Notes: a model not told the origin generated them from the letters alone. A stretch of DNA of 45,743 nt from Bacillota bacterium (GCA_029005175.1 JAQXFQ010000153.1:1-45743); one strand, 5' to 3'. Counted from the stretch's first letter, positions 18,097 through 28,265 are shown. Translations and numbers: made by a program.

Positions 18097-19002
18097 TTGA
18101 ATTACAACACAAAATCGGCATTTGTTGCCATAGTCGGCAAGCCAAACGTGGGCAAATCGTCCATACTTAACAAGCTGCTGGGCGAGAAAATTGCCATTGT
18201 ATCTGCCAAACCGCAGACTACCCGCAGCAAGATAATGGGCGTGATGAATTACGGCGAAACTCAGCTTGTCTTTACAGATACACCCGGTCTGCACAAGCCG
18301 AAGAACAAGCTTGGAGATTATATGGTGAAGACGATTGCCGACAGTATAGGCGATGTTGACATGTGCCTTATGGTGGTGGAGGAGTCGGGCAGGATTCACG
18401 ACGCCGAGCTTGAGCTTATCGAGAAATTCAAAAAGCTCGAAATGCCGGCAGTTCTTGCTATAAATAAAATCGACAAGCTGAGCGATAAATCAAAGCTTGC
18501 CGAGAGAATCGCGCAGTTTTCCGAATTGTACGATTTTGAGGCGATAGTGCCCGTGAGCGCCGAAACAGGCGAGGGCTTGGAGGATATGACAATCGAGCTT
18601 TGCAAGCTGGCAGAGGAAGGACCGCATTTCTTTGACGAGGACACACTTACCGACCAGCCCGAGCGCGTAATTGCCGCCGAGATAATCCGCGAGAAAATGC
18701 TGCGCCTGCTGAATGATGAGGTTCCCCACGGCACGGCTGTGGAAATCGAAAAGATGCGCGAGCGCGCGGACGGCGGCATAATGGACATTGAAGCCACAAT
18801 TTACTGTGAAAAGGACTCGCACAAGGGCATTATCATAGGCAAGGGCGGCGCAATGCTGAAGAAAATCGGCACATACGCCCGCACTGACCTCGAAAAATTC
18901 CTTGAAATTAAGGTGAATCTCAAGCTGTGGGTCAAGGTAACTCCCGATTGGCGCAATAAGGCGGGAGGGCTGAAGCGTTTCGGGTACGTTGAACAAAAAT
19001 AA
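18097..19002 (+). CDS. era: GTPase Era
   Basis: GKPNVGKSSILNKLLGEKIAIVSAKPQTTR, FTDTPGLHKPKNKLG, NKIDK, C-terminal KH motif IIIGKGGAMLKKIG. Confidence 0.97.
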   Translation: MNYNTKSAFVAIVGKPNVGKSSILNKLLGEKIAIVSAKPQTTRSKIMGVMNYGETQLVFTDTPGLHKPKNKLGDYMVKTIADSIGDVDMCLMVVEESGRIHDAELELIEKFKKLEMPAVLAINKIDKLSDKSKLAERIAQFSELYDFEAIVPVSAETGEGLEDMTIELCKLAEEGPHFFDEDTLTDQPERVIAAEIIREKMLRLLNDEVPHGTAVEIEKMRERADGGIMDIEATIYCEKDSHKGIIIGKGGAMLKKIGTYARTDLEKFLEIKVNLKLWVKVTPDWRNKAGGLKRFGYVEQK

Positions 19003-19120
19003 TTGTTTAAAAATCTGTTAAAATTGCTTTAGTCCGCTAATCTTATTCGATTTTTTGACAATGATAATAGTGATACCGCAAAGGTATCTTACATCATTAT
19101 AAAATCGGAGATGGCTGAAA

Positions 19121-19330
19121 ATGAGCAATCAGGAAGCTTGGAATAAATTTATGCAGACGGGCAGGGTGGATTATTATCTGCTCAGCCGTGGTATCAATAT
19201 ATACGCGAGCGGAGTTTTTCCGCAGGAGAAAAAATCCGCTGTGATAACAGCGCAGTCAGTCGGAGGTGATATTGTTGAATCTGACGGTTTCGGGAATTGT
19301 GCTGAGAGTACAGCCGTCGGGCGACAATGA
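19121..19330 (+). CDS. YqzL-like small protein between era and recO
   Basis: AWNKFMQTGRVDYYLLSRG pattern and era-x-recO synteny. The C-terminus overlaps the recO start. Confidence 0.65.
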   Translation: MSNQEAWNKFMQTGRVDYYLLSRGINIYASGVFPQEKKSAVITAQSVGGDIVESDGFGNCAESTAVGRQ

Positions 19331-20018
19331 CAGGCTGTGTACAATTCTCACCGACACGCACGGCGTAATCAGCGCATATGCGCGCGGCGCTAAAAGTATG
19401 AAAAATAAAAACTGCACGGGTACGGCTCAGTTTGTCTATGGCAATTTTGAGCTGTATCGCCGCAAGGATTATTATATAGTGGACGAGTCGCAGTATGAGC
19501 AGCTTTATGCGGGGCTGCGCGAGGATATAGTACGTTTGACGGTTGCGCAGTATCTCTGCCAGCTGGCGATGGAAATTATTCCCGAGGAGCAGCCCGCGCA
19601 GGATTATCTGCTGGTAATGCGCGCCGCGCTGTATTATTTATCCGAAAACACCCGCCCGGCTCTGATGGTAAAGGCGGCGTCTGAAATGCGTATGCTGAGC
19701 ATTGCGGGATACATGCCGGATCTGGTGATGTGTCCCGAATGCGGCACATATGAAGCTGATGTGATGTATTTCATACCTCGCACAGGGCAAATCAAATGCG
19801 GAAAATGCGGCATTGGCGGCAATGAATTCGGTGTAGAGCTGGGCAGAGGTGCAATGACGGCTATGCGCCATTCGATTTATGCCGATATAAAGAAGCTGTT
19901 TGCATTTTCTCTCAACGAGCACAGCCTGACTCAATTTTACAGGGCGGCGGAAAGCTTTGTGCTGGCAAGACTGGATAAAAGCCTGACAACGCTTGAATTT
20001 TTGCGCGGCATATTGTAA
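19266..20018 (+). CDS. recO: DNA repair protein RecO
   Basis: LTVSGIVLRVQPSGDNDRLCTILTDTHGVISAYARGAK and zinc-ribbon-like CPECGTYEADVMYFIPRTGQIKCGKC. Confidence 0.92.
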   Translation: MILLNLTVSGIVLRVQPSGDNDRLCTILTDTHGVISAYARGAKSMKNKNCTGTAQFVYGNFELYRRKDYYIVDESQYEQLYAGLREDIVRLTVAQYLCQLAMEIIPEEQPAQDYLLVMRAALYYLSENTRPALMVKAASEMRMLSIAGYMPDLVMCPECGTYEADVMYFIPRTGQIKCGKCGIGGNEFGVELGRGAMTAMRHSIYADIKKLFAFSLNEHSLTQFYRAAESFVLARLDKSLTTLEFLRGIL

Positions 20019-20092
20019 TATAATTTTAGAATGGTTCTGCGATTACTTATGATTATATGTTTCTAACAGATTTACATATATGCTGTCTTATA

Positions 20093-20183
20093 TGGAAACG
20101 CTGAATAAGTCAATTTACACCCCGCTCAGTGACGGATTTTCGCGGTGTGAAATTGACGGCTACGCCTTTATTCAGCGTATCCA
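20093..20183 (-). mobile_element. MITE family A, copy 2 (inverted orientation)
   Basis: ggaaacgctgaataagtcaatttacaccccgctcagtgacggattttcgcggtgtgaaattgacggctacgcctttattcagcgtatcc, the reverse complement of the copy 1/4 pattern with substitutions. Confidence 0.82.
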
Positions 20184-20225
20184 TAGTATGAGAATTAAAA
20201 AAACATATAGAAACCCGGAGAAAAT

Positions 20226-22616
20226 ATGGATAACAACAGAGATTACAGAGTTTTGGAACTCAGCAAGGTGCTGGAGATGCTTGCGGCTAAATGCTCCTGC
20301 GCCGATACCGCCGAAATGGCGAGACAAATAGAGCCGCAGTCAGATATTAATAAGGTGCATGAAATGCTAACGCAGACTTCCGATGCCCACATGCTTGCCG
20401 GACGCTTTGGAACACCGTCATTCGGCGGCGTTTCAAATGTCGCAAATCCGCTCCGCAGAGCGCAGTCGGGCGCGGTGCTGTCAATGAGTGAGCTGCTGCG
20501 AGTAGCTTCGGTGCTTCGCATGGTGCGTATGCTCAGAGAGTGGCGCAGTCATTGTGAGGGTGTATCCACGTCGCTGGACGGTTTGTTTATGACGCTTGCA
20601 CCGCACCGTTCACTTGAGGATAAAATCACAACCTCAATTCTCAGCGAGGATGAGATGAGTGACCGCGCTTCTTCCGAGCTTTTCGACATTCGCCGCAAAA
20701 TCAAGAGCGCCGAGAGCCGCGTGCGTGAACAGCTCGATAAGATGATTCGCTCCGCAACATATCAGAAGTATTTGCAGGACGCGCTTGTCACCATGCGCGA
20801 TGGCAGATTCGTAGTTCCCGTCAAGGCTGAATTCCGAGGACAGGTCGCGGGTCTGGTGCACGACACCTCATCGTCGGGCGCAACGGTATTTATCGAGCCG
20901 ATGGGTGTAGTCGAGGCAAACAACGACATCCGACTGCTAAAAGGCAGGGAGCAGGAGGAAATAGAGCGTATTCTGGCCGCTCTTTCTTCCGAGTGCGGCG
21001 AAAATGCGGATATGATTATCGCAAGCTATAACACGCTGATAGAGCTTGATTTGCTTTTTGCCAAGGCGAATCTGGCATATGACATGAAGGCATCGCTGCC
21101 TGTGGTATCAGCGGACGGTGTGATTGACCTAAAAAAAGCCAGACACCCGCTTATAGATAAAAATAAAGTCGTTCCGTCAGATATTAGGCTGGGCGGCGAA
21201 TTCGATACATTGATGATTACTGGACCTAATACCGGCGGTAAGACTGTCACGCTCAAAACGCTTGGACTTCTCACAGCGATGACTATGTGCGGCATGATGA
21301 TTCCCGCAGGCGATAACAGCCGAATTTCGGTGTTTGACAAGATTCTCGCGGATATAGGTGATGAGCAGTCAATTGAACAGTCGCTGTCAACATTCTCTGC
21401 GCACATGACAAATATCATCCGAATACTTGGACTTGCGACAGATAAATCGCTTGTTCTTCTGGATGAGTTAGGCGCAGGCACAGACCCGATTGAAGGCGCG
21501 GCACTTGCCGAATCCATAATAGAAGAACTGCGCGGAAAGGGCGCGAGGATTGCCGCAACTACCCATTATGCCGATCTTAAAAGCTATGCGCTTACCACAA
21601 GCGGCGTGGAAAACGGAAGCTGTGAATTTGACGTGGAAACCCTTCGACCGACATATAAGCTTTTAATCGGCGTTCCGGGACGTTCCAATGCCTTTGCGAT
21701 TTGCTCGCATTTGGGAATGCCCGATAGCGTGGTTGAACAGGCAAAAACACTTGTTTCCTCTGAAAACACACGAGTGGAAGATGTGGTTGCGAGCCTTGAC
21801 ACCACACGTCAGACTATGGAAAAGAAGCTGGAGGAGGCCGAGCAAATCAAGATTGAAGCCGAGGCTCTCAAGGCTGAAATTAAAGAGCGTGAGCAAAAGC
21901 TTGAAAAGGCAAAGCAAAACGAAATCGAGCTTGCCCGCGCTGAAGCGTCGCGAATAGTTTCACAGGCGAGGGGAGAGGCAGACGCCCTGCTCAAGGAAAT
22001 CGACCGACTGCGCAAGGACTACGAATCGGCAAAAATCTCTGCGCTCAACGGCGATGCCAAATCTACCCTGCGCTCCCGTCTGCGCAAAATGGAAGCGTCG
22101 GTGGACCCTGTCGAGGAGCGTTCCAACGAGGGTTATGTCCTGCCGCGCGAGCTGAAAATCGGCGACACTGTAGAGGTATTCGGACTGCGGGAAAAGGGTA
22201 CAGTCACCGGGCTTCCTGATAAATCAGGCAATGTAGAGGTGCAGATGGGCATAATTAAATCGCGTGTAAAGCTGAGTGAGTTGCGTCTGATAGAGGAAAG
22301 CAAAATTACTCTTAACGGTCAGAAGCGCAAGCAGAAAGGCAGTACCACCCACAGCATCGACACCAAGACGGTGCAGACCGAGGTTGATGTGCGCGGCTGT
22401 ACCGTGGACGAGGGAATTTTGGAGGTTGACCGCGTTATTGATCACGCAGTTGTGATGAAGCTTGGTGAGGTGCGTGTGATTCACGGCAAGGGCACAGGCG
22501 CGCTTCGCGCCGGACTTCACCAACATTTTCGCAAGCATCCGAGCATAAAATCTTTCCGTCTGGGCGTTTACGGTGAGGGTGAAAACGGCGTTACGATACT
22601 TGAACTCAAAAAGTAA
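20226..22616 (+). CDS. mutS2: Endonuclease MutS2
   Basis: MITGPNTGGKTVTLKTLGLLTAM, LVLLDELGAGTDPIEGAALAESI, C-terminal Smr domain VDVRGCTVDEG..VIHGKGTGALR. Confidence 0.97.
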   Translation: MDNNRDYRVLELSKVLEMLAAKCSCADTAEMARQIEPQSDINKVHEMLTQTSDAHMLAGRFGTPSFGGVSNVANPLRRAQSGAVLSMSELLRVASVLRMVRMLREWRSHCEGVSTSLDGLFMTLAPHRSLEDKITTSILSEDEMSDRASSELFDIRRKIKSAESRVREQLDKMIRSATYQKYLQDALVTMRDGRFVVPVKAEFRGQVAGLVHDTSSSGATVFIEPMGVVEANNDIRLLKGREQEEIERILAALSSECGENADMIIASYNTLIELDLLFAKANLAYDMKASLPVVSADGVIDLKKARHPLIDKNKVVPSDIRLGGEFDTLMITGPNTGGKTVTLKTLGLLTAMTMCGMMIPAGDNSRISVFDKILADIGDEQSIEQSLSTFSAHMTNIIRILGLATDKSLVLLDELGAGTDPIEGAALAESIIEELRGKGARIAATTHYADLKSYALTTSGVENGSCEFDVETLRPTYKLLIGVPGRSNAFAICSHLGMPDSVVEQAKTLVSSENTRVEDVVASLDTTRQTMEKKLEEAEQIKIEAEALKAEIKEREQKLEKAKQNEIELARAEASRIVSQARGEADALLKEIDRLRKDYESAKISALNGDAKSTLRSRLRKMEASVDPVEERSNEGYVLPRELKIGDTVEVFGLREKGTVTGLPDKSGNVEVQMGIIKSRVKLSELRLIEESKITLNGQKRKQKGSTTHSIDTKTVQTEVDVRGCTVDEGILEVDRVIDHAVVMKLGEVRVIHGKGTGALRAGLHQHFRKHPSIKSFRLGVYGEGENGVTILELKK

Positions 22617-22647
22617 AAAAATTTTAATAAAAAAGGAGAAATCAGAC

Positions 22648-23580
22648 ATGGCAAACGAAAAGAAAGAAAATAATTCTATTGCGTCGGAGGAAACTTCGAT
22701 TGAGAAGAAAAACATCCAAAGCGAAACTAAAAATAAGAAGAAACTCAGCCCTGCGGTAATCGCTATTTCGGCCGCTGCTGCGCTGCTGGTAGTTTTGGTG
22801 GTATCACTTGGCGTGCTTTTTGCACTTGCCACAAGTGATACTATGCCTAAAGCACCGCTGGTTTCAACAGATATGTCCACCTTAATCAAGGATTCTGCGA
22901 TAGAAATGATTAAGGATAAAAAAATCACATTTACATCAGATGAAGTAAATCTTTGTCTGAAAACCCTTGTAGAAAAATCCTCTGAGACACTCGAGAAAAA
23001 CGGTATAAGAGTGAAAGATTTGTTCGTTGTAATAAATAATGATAAAGCCACTATTTACTGCCGCGCGGTGTATAAGGGTATAACATGGCCAATAAGAGCG
23101 GTAGCGGATATTAACTATGACGACCCATACATAGTGGTCGGCTTCAGCAGCGCGAGTATCGGCAAGCTTGAACTGCCGACGAATCTGCTTATGGAATATG
23201 TAGGTGATAATATCGCCGTGACGGATATTTCTGTTCATAACGGTTTTATCTATTACGATACAACTACATTTAACGATAAGCTTTCGGATATGACATTAAA
23301 CGCGCTCGGGCTTAAGCCGTCAGATATTGAATCCGGAAACGAAGATGGCAATTCAAATGATGATGGAAGCTTCTCATGGAGCAAGTGGTGGCAGAAATTC
23401 ATAGGCGGAATTTCCGACACATTTAAGGACTGGGCGGCTAAGCTCATCAGCGATTTCATCCACAACATCAGCTTTAAAGACATAAAAATAATTGACAACG
23501 AAATTATTCTCGAAGTTGCATTCGATGAGGGAACAAGCGATACCGCCGGCGGCACTGTTTCTGCCGATGCGGCGGCATAA
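22648..23580 (+). CDS. Hypothetical single-pass membrane protein (possibly YpmS/DUF2140-like)
   Basis: MANEKKENN..KKLSPAVIAISAAAALLVVLVVSLGVLFAL followed by an extracellular domain. Start revised from 22573 to 22648 behind aaaaggaga. Confidence 0.7.
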   Translation: MANEKKENNSIASEETSIEKKNIQSETKNKKKLSPAVIAISAAAALLVVLVVSLGVLFALATSDTMPKAPLVSTDMSTLIKDSAIEMIKDKKITFTSDEVNLCLKTLVEKSSETLEKNGIRVKDLFVVINNDKATIYCRAVYKGITWPIRAVADINYDDPYIVVGFSSASIGKLELPTNLLMEYVGDNIAVTDISVHNGFIYYDTTTFNDKLSDMTLNALGLKPSDIESGNEDGNSNDDGSFSWSKWWQKFIGGISDTFKDWAAKLISDFIHNISFKDIKIIDNEIILEVAFDEGTSDTAGGTVSADAAA

Positions 23581-23582
23581 AT

Positions 23583-23630
23583 AAAAAGCAACACCTGTAT
23601 TATATACTTGATATGGGTGTTGTTTTTTTG
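23583..23630 (+). terminator. Intrinsic terminator
   Basis: aaagcaacacctgtat..atgggtgttgttttttt. Confidence 0.8.
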
Positions 23631-23766
23631 TTAATAATCCCCTATATACGAATAAGAATGCCGATAAAAATATTGAAAAAATTATGAAATATCGGAAAAA
23701 TTTCAAAAATACTGTAGACTATTTTTAGCTAATATGTTATAATATATGCGAGGTAAGGAAATCTCC

Positions 23767-23967
23767 TTAAGGATACGATGAATAAAGGCGAAGCTGTCGA
23801 TTCCACGCCGCGAAAATCTGTCACTGAGCGGCGTGTAAATCTACTTATACTAATATTCAATTAAAAAAGTACAAAAAAATCGAGCAAAAAACTTGCGTAT
23901 ATGGTTTTTTGCGAAGATTTTTTGTCGTACTTTTATTGAAAATTAGTATTATTCAGCGTTTCCTTAA
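23767..23967 (+). mobile_element. MITE family A, copy 3, interrupted by a second element
   Basis: ttaaggatacgatgaataaaggcgaagctgtcgattccacgccgcgaaaatctgtcactgagcggcgtgtaaatctacttat-[insert]-tattcagcgtttccttaa. Confidence 0.85.
23849..23947 (+). mobile_element. MITE family B (~99 bp), nested inside family A copy 3
   Basis: ACTAATaTTCAATtAAAAaAGTAC...GTACTTTTATTGAAAATTAGT terminal inverted repeats; interior AAAAAAATCgaGCAAAAAAC/GGTTTTTTGCgaaGATTTTTT extends the hairpin. Confidence 0.78.
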
Positions 23968-24013
23968 TTCCGCCCTCAATATTCCTGATATTTGGAAAGG
24001 AGCCATTGTTTTT

Positions 24014-24559
24014 ATGAAATTGACAATCACAGGCAGAAAGATTAATTTGAGAGATTCTTTCAAAGAAAAAGTTGATAAGAAATTTGCAAAATTTGATAAA
24101 TTTTTCGATGAAAACGCTGATGCGGCCGTTACTGTTACCATGGAAAGAAACAGATACACAATTGAAGTTACTATTCACAGCGACGGTTACATCTATCGCG
24201 CCGAAAAATCCGGGCTGGATTTGGAGGAAGCACTTGATCTCGTTGTTGACAGCCTCTCCGCACAAATCCGCCGCAACAAGAAAAAGCTCGCAAAGCGCGT
24301 AAAATCTCCTAATCCCATGGAGGCGTTTATTCCATTTGGCGGTGATGCCGATGATGAAGCCGATGAGGATTCACAATTCCAGATAGTCCGTACCAAAACT
24401 TTCCCTGTATATGCTATGGACGTAGACGAAGCTGTTCTTCAGATGAACATGCTTGGACACAAGTTTTTCATGTTTCGCAATGCTGAGTCAGGTCAAATAA
24501 ATGTAGTTTATCTCCGCCACGACGGCGATTACGGTTTGCTCATCCCTGAGGATAAATAG
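24014..24559 (+). CDS. hpf: Ribosome hibernation promoting factor, long form
   Basis: MKLTITGRKINLRDSFKEKVDKKFAKFDKFF..AAVTVTMERNRYTIEVTIHSDGYIYRAEKS and C-terminal IVRTKTFPVYAMDVDEAVLQMNMLGHKFFMFRNAESGQINVVYLRHDGDYGLL. Start at 24014 behind ggaaaggag. Confidence 0.95.
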   Translation: MKLTITGRKINLRDSFKEKVDKKFAKFDKFFDENADAAVTVTMERNRYTIEVTIHSDGYIYRAEKSGLDLEEALDLVVDSLSAQIRRNKKKLAKRVKSPNPMEAFIPFGGDADDEADEDSQFQIVRTKTFPVYAMDVDEAVLQMNMLGHKFFMFRNAESGQINVVYLRHDGDYGLLIPEDK

Positions 24560-24599
24560 TTCACGGTTCGACTTGATTTTTTCATGAATTAATTGATTT

Positions 24600-24640
24600 T
24601 TGTTCCGTCTGCCGGCTTCGGCGGGCGGGACTTTTTATTC
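24600..24640 (+). terminator. Intrinsic terminator
   Basis: gttccgtctgccggcttcggcgggcgggacttttt. Confidence 0.8.
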
Positions 24641-24922
24641 TGTCAGAAATATGGGGTTGACAAATGATTAATATCATGTTAATATAATCATAAAATGGAT
24701 TATGTATGCAATCTTCTTTGTTAATAAAATAATAATTTTTTTTTACTAAAAAGTTATTATTTTACGCTTTATGTGAGATATGTATGTCTACGTTCATTTT
24801 TACACGTTATTACAGCGATCACAAAATTGACTATACAAATATTAGCATTGATTAAGTGGTATAGCAAAAAATTTCTAATATCATCATTTTTTGTATTGCT
24901 GTAGAAAGGATGAAATTGATAC

Positions 24923-25768
24923 ATGGGCAAAAAAATACTCAAAAGTATCGCTGTTATAGCTGTTACGTTTGCCTTTTCATTTTTGCTCGGCGTGGCATGC
25001 TTTGGCAGACAGTATTATTCAATCATGCCGTTTAACGCTCGGGAAAACTGCACTCTCGGCTTTATTCTTATTGTGATAGCTTCATTAATTACGCTTACTA
25101 CATCGGTTTTTATCCTCAAATATTTCATTTTCTTCACAAAAACTCAGGTTTTGGATGCTAAGGGAAACACCCTGAGTGACAACAGCTCAATCCGAATCGG
25201 TTCCACTAATGTCAAACCGATAGTTGCCGCCTCTGTGACGGCTATGCTCGGAGTTGTCTTTTTTGGCTTCGGCTTCGGCATGATGTTCAGGGAAATTGTC
25301 GTTTACACCTTTTACCTGGCCGCGATTGCGCTGATATTTCTGGCAATTGGATTGATATTCTTTCTTTTCTCGATAATTCATCACAAAATCAGACGCAGAT
25401 TTGCATGGGTAACTTCAGGAGTATGCGCAATATTTGCAGCAATCGTAATTTTTAATATGATACCCGCATTGTGCGACATCAATGTAACCGAAAAAGAGCT
25501 AACCGCCGTTACAGGCACAATATCATCAGTGGCTTCCGACAGCGGTGTTGTTTCGGGTCCGGGTAAGACTGAGGTTGTAATCAAGGGTACTAGCGGCGAA
25601 ACCATTATACTGCGTTACAGCGGTGATACAAATGATCTTGCTGTGGGCAGCAGATATACTTTTTACTATCTGCCCAATACTCGTTTAATAGACAAAATTG
25701 CCCACGCGGAAAATATAAATATTGACTCAGAAACCCACCCGCTTACTACATCTGATAAAAACAAGTAG
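24923..25768 (+). CDS. Hypothetical multi-TM protein (C-terminal region DUF3592-like)
   Basis: Several hydrophobic segments, then a soluble tail VTGTISSVASDSG..VVIKGTSGETIILRYSGDTNDLAVGSRYTFYYLPNT. Confidence 0.65.
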   Translation: MGKKILKSIAVIAVTFAFSFLLGVACFGRQYYSIMPFNARENCTLGFILIVIASLITLTTSVFILKYFIFFTKTQVLDAKGNTLSDNSSIRIGSTNVKPIVAASVTAMLGVVFFGFGFGMMFREIVVYTFYLAAIALIFLAIGLIFFLFSIIHHKIRRRFAWVTSGVCAIFAAIVIFNMIPALCDINVTEKELTAVTGTISSVASDSGVVSGPGKTEVVIKGTSGETIILRYSGDTNDLAVGSRYTFYYLPNTRLIDKIAHAENINIDSETHPLTTSDKNK

Positions 25769-25769
25769 C

Positions 25770-25821
25770 AAAAACGCTTTAACCGAACATCAAATCCGGT
25801 TAAAGCGTTTTCGATTTTTTA
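25770..25821. terminator. Bidirectional intrinsic terminator
   Basis: aaaaacgctttaaccg..cggttaaagcgttttcgatttttt. Confidence 0.87.
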
Positions 25822-26553
25822 TTTGAGATTGTCGCAATAAATTTCTATGGCCTTTGCGGCAAATTCTGCTGTACCGCTGCCGCAGTATTTGTCGATATTC
25901 TCGGTGAATTCATCTCCGCTGCAATACATGATGCCCAAACTGCGGAATATCTCGGGAGTGCAGTTGTAATAATTCTGCGTGATGTATTCGCGAAGCTTTG
26001 CGACCAAGGTCTGCACGCTCTCGCTGTCGGCTGCGGAATCCTTGTTTTCACCGATTTCGGCGAGAATCTTCATCAAACCTTCGCCTGTTGTAATTTTCTC
26101 GCCGTTACTCTTGTCGGCAGTCTTTTCCTCATATTCCTTATATGCATCAGTGCTGCCCCACATTTCTTTCGCCTTTGCGGTGTATTCGTCAATTTTTGTA
26201 GTGCAAAAAGCTGAAAAATCCAAAATTATCTCTCCATTCGTTTGTATTTCACGGGCTAAAGATATTAAATCCTCAATGTGCGCCTTTCGCAGCTCAAGCA
26301 ATTCTATCTGCTGATCAAGTGCCTTTGCACGGTCAAAATCCGGACTTGCCAGGATTTTTTTAATATCTTTCAGAGGAAATTGCAGTTCACGAAACAGCAA
26401 AATTGATTGCAGCCGCTCCAATGCTGTATCGTCATACAGCCTATAGCCTGATTCTGTGACCTGCGTGGGTTTAAGCAGGTCAATTGAGTCATAGTAATGC
26501 AGCGTGCGTACGCTCACGCCGGTCAGACTGCTAACTTCTTTTACGGTTCTCAT
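25819..26553 (-). CDS. MerR family regulator with TipAS-like C-terminal domain
   Basis: MRTVKEVSSLTGVSVRTLHYYDSIDLLKPTQVTESGYRLYDD plus a C-terminal domain with TipA-like composition. Confidence 0.92.
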   Translation of the reverse strand: MRTVKEVSSLTGVSVRTLHYYDSIDLLKPTQVTESGYRLYDDTALERLQSILLFRELQFPLKDIKKILASPDFDRAKALDQQIELLELRKAHIEDLISLAREIQTNGEIILDFSAFCTTKIDEYTAKAKEMWGSTDAYKEYEEKTADKSNGEKITTGEGLMKILAEIGENKDSAADSESVQTLVAKLREYITQNYYNCTPEIFRSLGIMYCSGDEFTENIDKYCGSGTAEFAAKAIEIYCDNLK

Positions 26554-26639
26554 TTTACAATCCTCTCTTTCCGTGTGTCATCAGTATACAGTATGACGTA
26601 ACGTGGGAGTCAAGAGTTTTTTTCAAAAAATTTAAAAAA

Positions 26640-27560
26640 TTATAGAAAATTCTGAACAACAGAAACCAGCACCGGCAAGGTTATCATTGAAAATATCGTG
26701 GAGAGTGCCACCATTCGGCTTGCGAGCTGACTGTCGCGGTTATATTTGGCAGCAAACAGCGCGCAGGAGGCCGCCACAGGTGCGCCGCACTGCACTGCAA
26801 GTGTAACTATTTGTTTGTCATTGAGCCAAGGTATGTTCATCACAATCAGCATTACCAGCGCGGGCATAACTATCAGCCTGAGAAATGCCGCAGCATAGCA
26901 TCGAACGTCCTTGAGTGTGCCTATAATGTCGGTCTTTGCCAGGTGTGTGCCGATTATCACCATAGCCAGCGGTGAATTCAAGTCTGCGAGCATTGAAACC
27001 GCGCTCTCCACGGGCGATGGAATGTTCAGTGAAAGCAGAAAAACAGGCATCCCAACTGCCAGACCAAGCACGCAGGGGTTAAATATAGCCTTTTTCACCG
27101 AGAGGCTCTCTCCGGACATCACAGCAACGCCATATGTCCACTGAAACAAATTGAATATCACCAAAAATATTGACGCATAGAGAACCCCCTCCTCTCCGCA
27201 GATAGCTTCTGTCAGAGGTAGTCCCATAAATCCGCAGTTTGAAAAAACAAAACCGAATTTTTGAACAGCGCGGACATTCTCGTCCTTGCCGCGGAATATC
27301 ATAGCCGCGACAATTACACCGAGCAGCATCACAAAGATTCCCGCCACAGCGAATACGCCGATTGCGGAAGCTGTATTGGGATCAAACTTGCGGTCGAAGG
27401 CTTTGATTACGATACACGGTGTTACGGCATAGAGCAGCAGATCCGTCATCTGAGCCGCGCCTGCGTCATTGATGAATTTCACCTTGTACATGCCAAAGCC
27501 TACGCCTATCATAATGAAAAGCGAAAACACCTGTCCGAATACTATTAAAAAACTCTCCAT
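26640..27560 (-). CDS. AEC family transporter (auxin efflux carrier-like)
   Basis: Polytopic; FGFVFSNCGFMGLPLTEAI and QCGAPVAASCALFAAKY are typical of AEC permeases. Confidence 0.92.
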   Translation of the reverse strand: MESFLIVFGQVFSLFIMIGVGFGMYKVKFINDAGAAQMTDLLLYAVTPCIVIKAFDRKFDPNTASAIGVFAVAGIFVMLLGVIVAAMIFRGKDENVRAVQKFGFVFSNCGFMGLPLTEAICGEEGVLYASIFLVIFNLFQWTYGVAVMSGESLSVKKAIFNPCVLGLAVGMPVFLLSLNIPSPVESAVSMLADLNSPLAMVIIGTHLAKTDIIGTLKDVRCYAAAFLRLIVMPALVMLIVMNIPWLNDKQIVTLAVQCGAPVAASCALFAAKYNRDSQLASRMVALSTIFSMITLPVLVSVVQNFL

Positions 27561-27649
27561 AAAATAAAAAACTTCCTCTCAAAAATAAACAGCAATAATC
27601 GGAAGCATTTCGCCCCGGAAACGCTCCCGATTTTTTCAAGCATCAATCG

Positions 27650-27997
27650 TTATTCGTTATTCTCATCTTCACTCTCGTCGGCTTCTTCGCCGTCAATTGA
27701 TTTTCCCCCATCCTGCGGCTCGTCAAATTCGGCCTTTTGTTCAGCGCGTACGTTGTTATAGCTCAGCAGCATATACACAAGAAATACCACCAGCACACCT
27801 CGCGCTGCCCATGAAGTGATCTCACTGTCGGCAAAGCCCTTTATAAATTCGCGGCACAATATGTAAATTCCGCCCAAAGCGGCAAGTATTCCGACCGGAA
27901 TACTCACGGGAGTTGCCTTGCGCAGTTTGGTAAACATAAGCGCCGCGCATGCAAAACAACCGATTGCTATGATAATGTGATAAGGTGAAAATATCAT
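27650..27997 (-). CDS. Hypothetical membrane protein
   Basis: 115-aa ORF with hydrophobic segments and an acidic tail; consistent position upstream of the AEC gene on the same strand. Confidence 0.65.
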   Translation of the reverse strand: MIFSPYHIIIAIGCFACAALMFTKLRKATPVSIPVGILAALGGIYILCREFIKGFADSEITSWAARGVLVVFLVYMLLSYNNVRAEQKAEFDEPQDGGKSIDGEEADESEDENNE

Positions 27998-28031
27998 GAT
28001 TTCATTCTCCTCAAATTTTCGTTTTTACAGG

Positions 28032-28265
28032 TCAGTCGTCATCGATTTCGTCATCTTCTTCACCGGGGACATATTCCAAAATGTCTCCGGGCTGGCAGTC
28101 AAGCTCCTTGCATATGGCAAGCAGCGTAGAAAATCGGATTGCTTTTGCCCTGTTGTTTTTTAATATAGAAAGATTGGACAGAGTTATGCCGACGCGCGAA
28201 GCCAGCTCTGAGGCTCCGATTTTTCTTTTTGCCATAACTACATCCAGATTAACAATGATCGGCAA
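28032..28265 (-). CDS. XRE-family HTH regulator (YozG-like)
   Basis: MAKRKIGASELASRVGITLSNLSILKNNRAKAIRFSTLLAICKELDCQPGDILEYV. Confidence 0.92.
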   Translation of the reverse strand: MPIIVNLDVVMAKRKIGASELASRVGITLSNLSILKNNRAKAIRFSTLLAICKELDCQPGDILEYVPGEEDDEIDDD

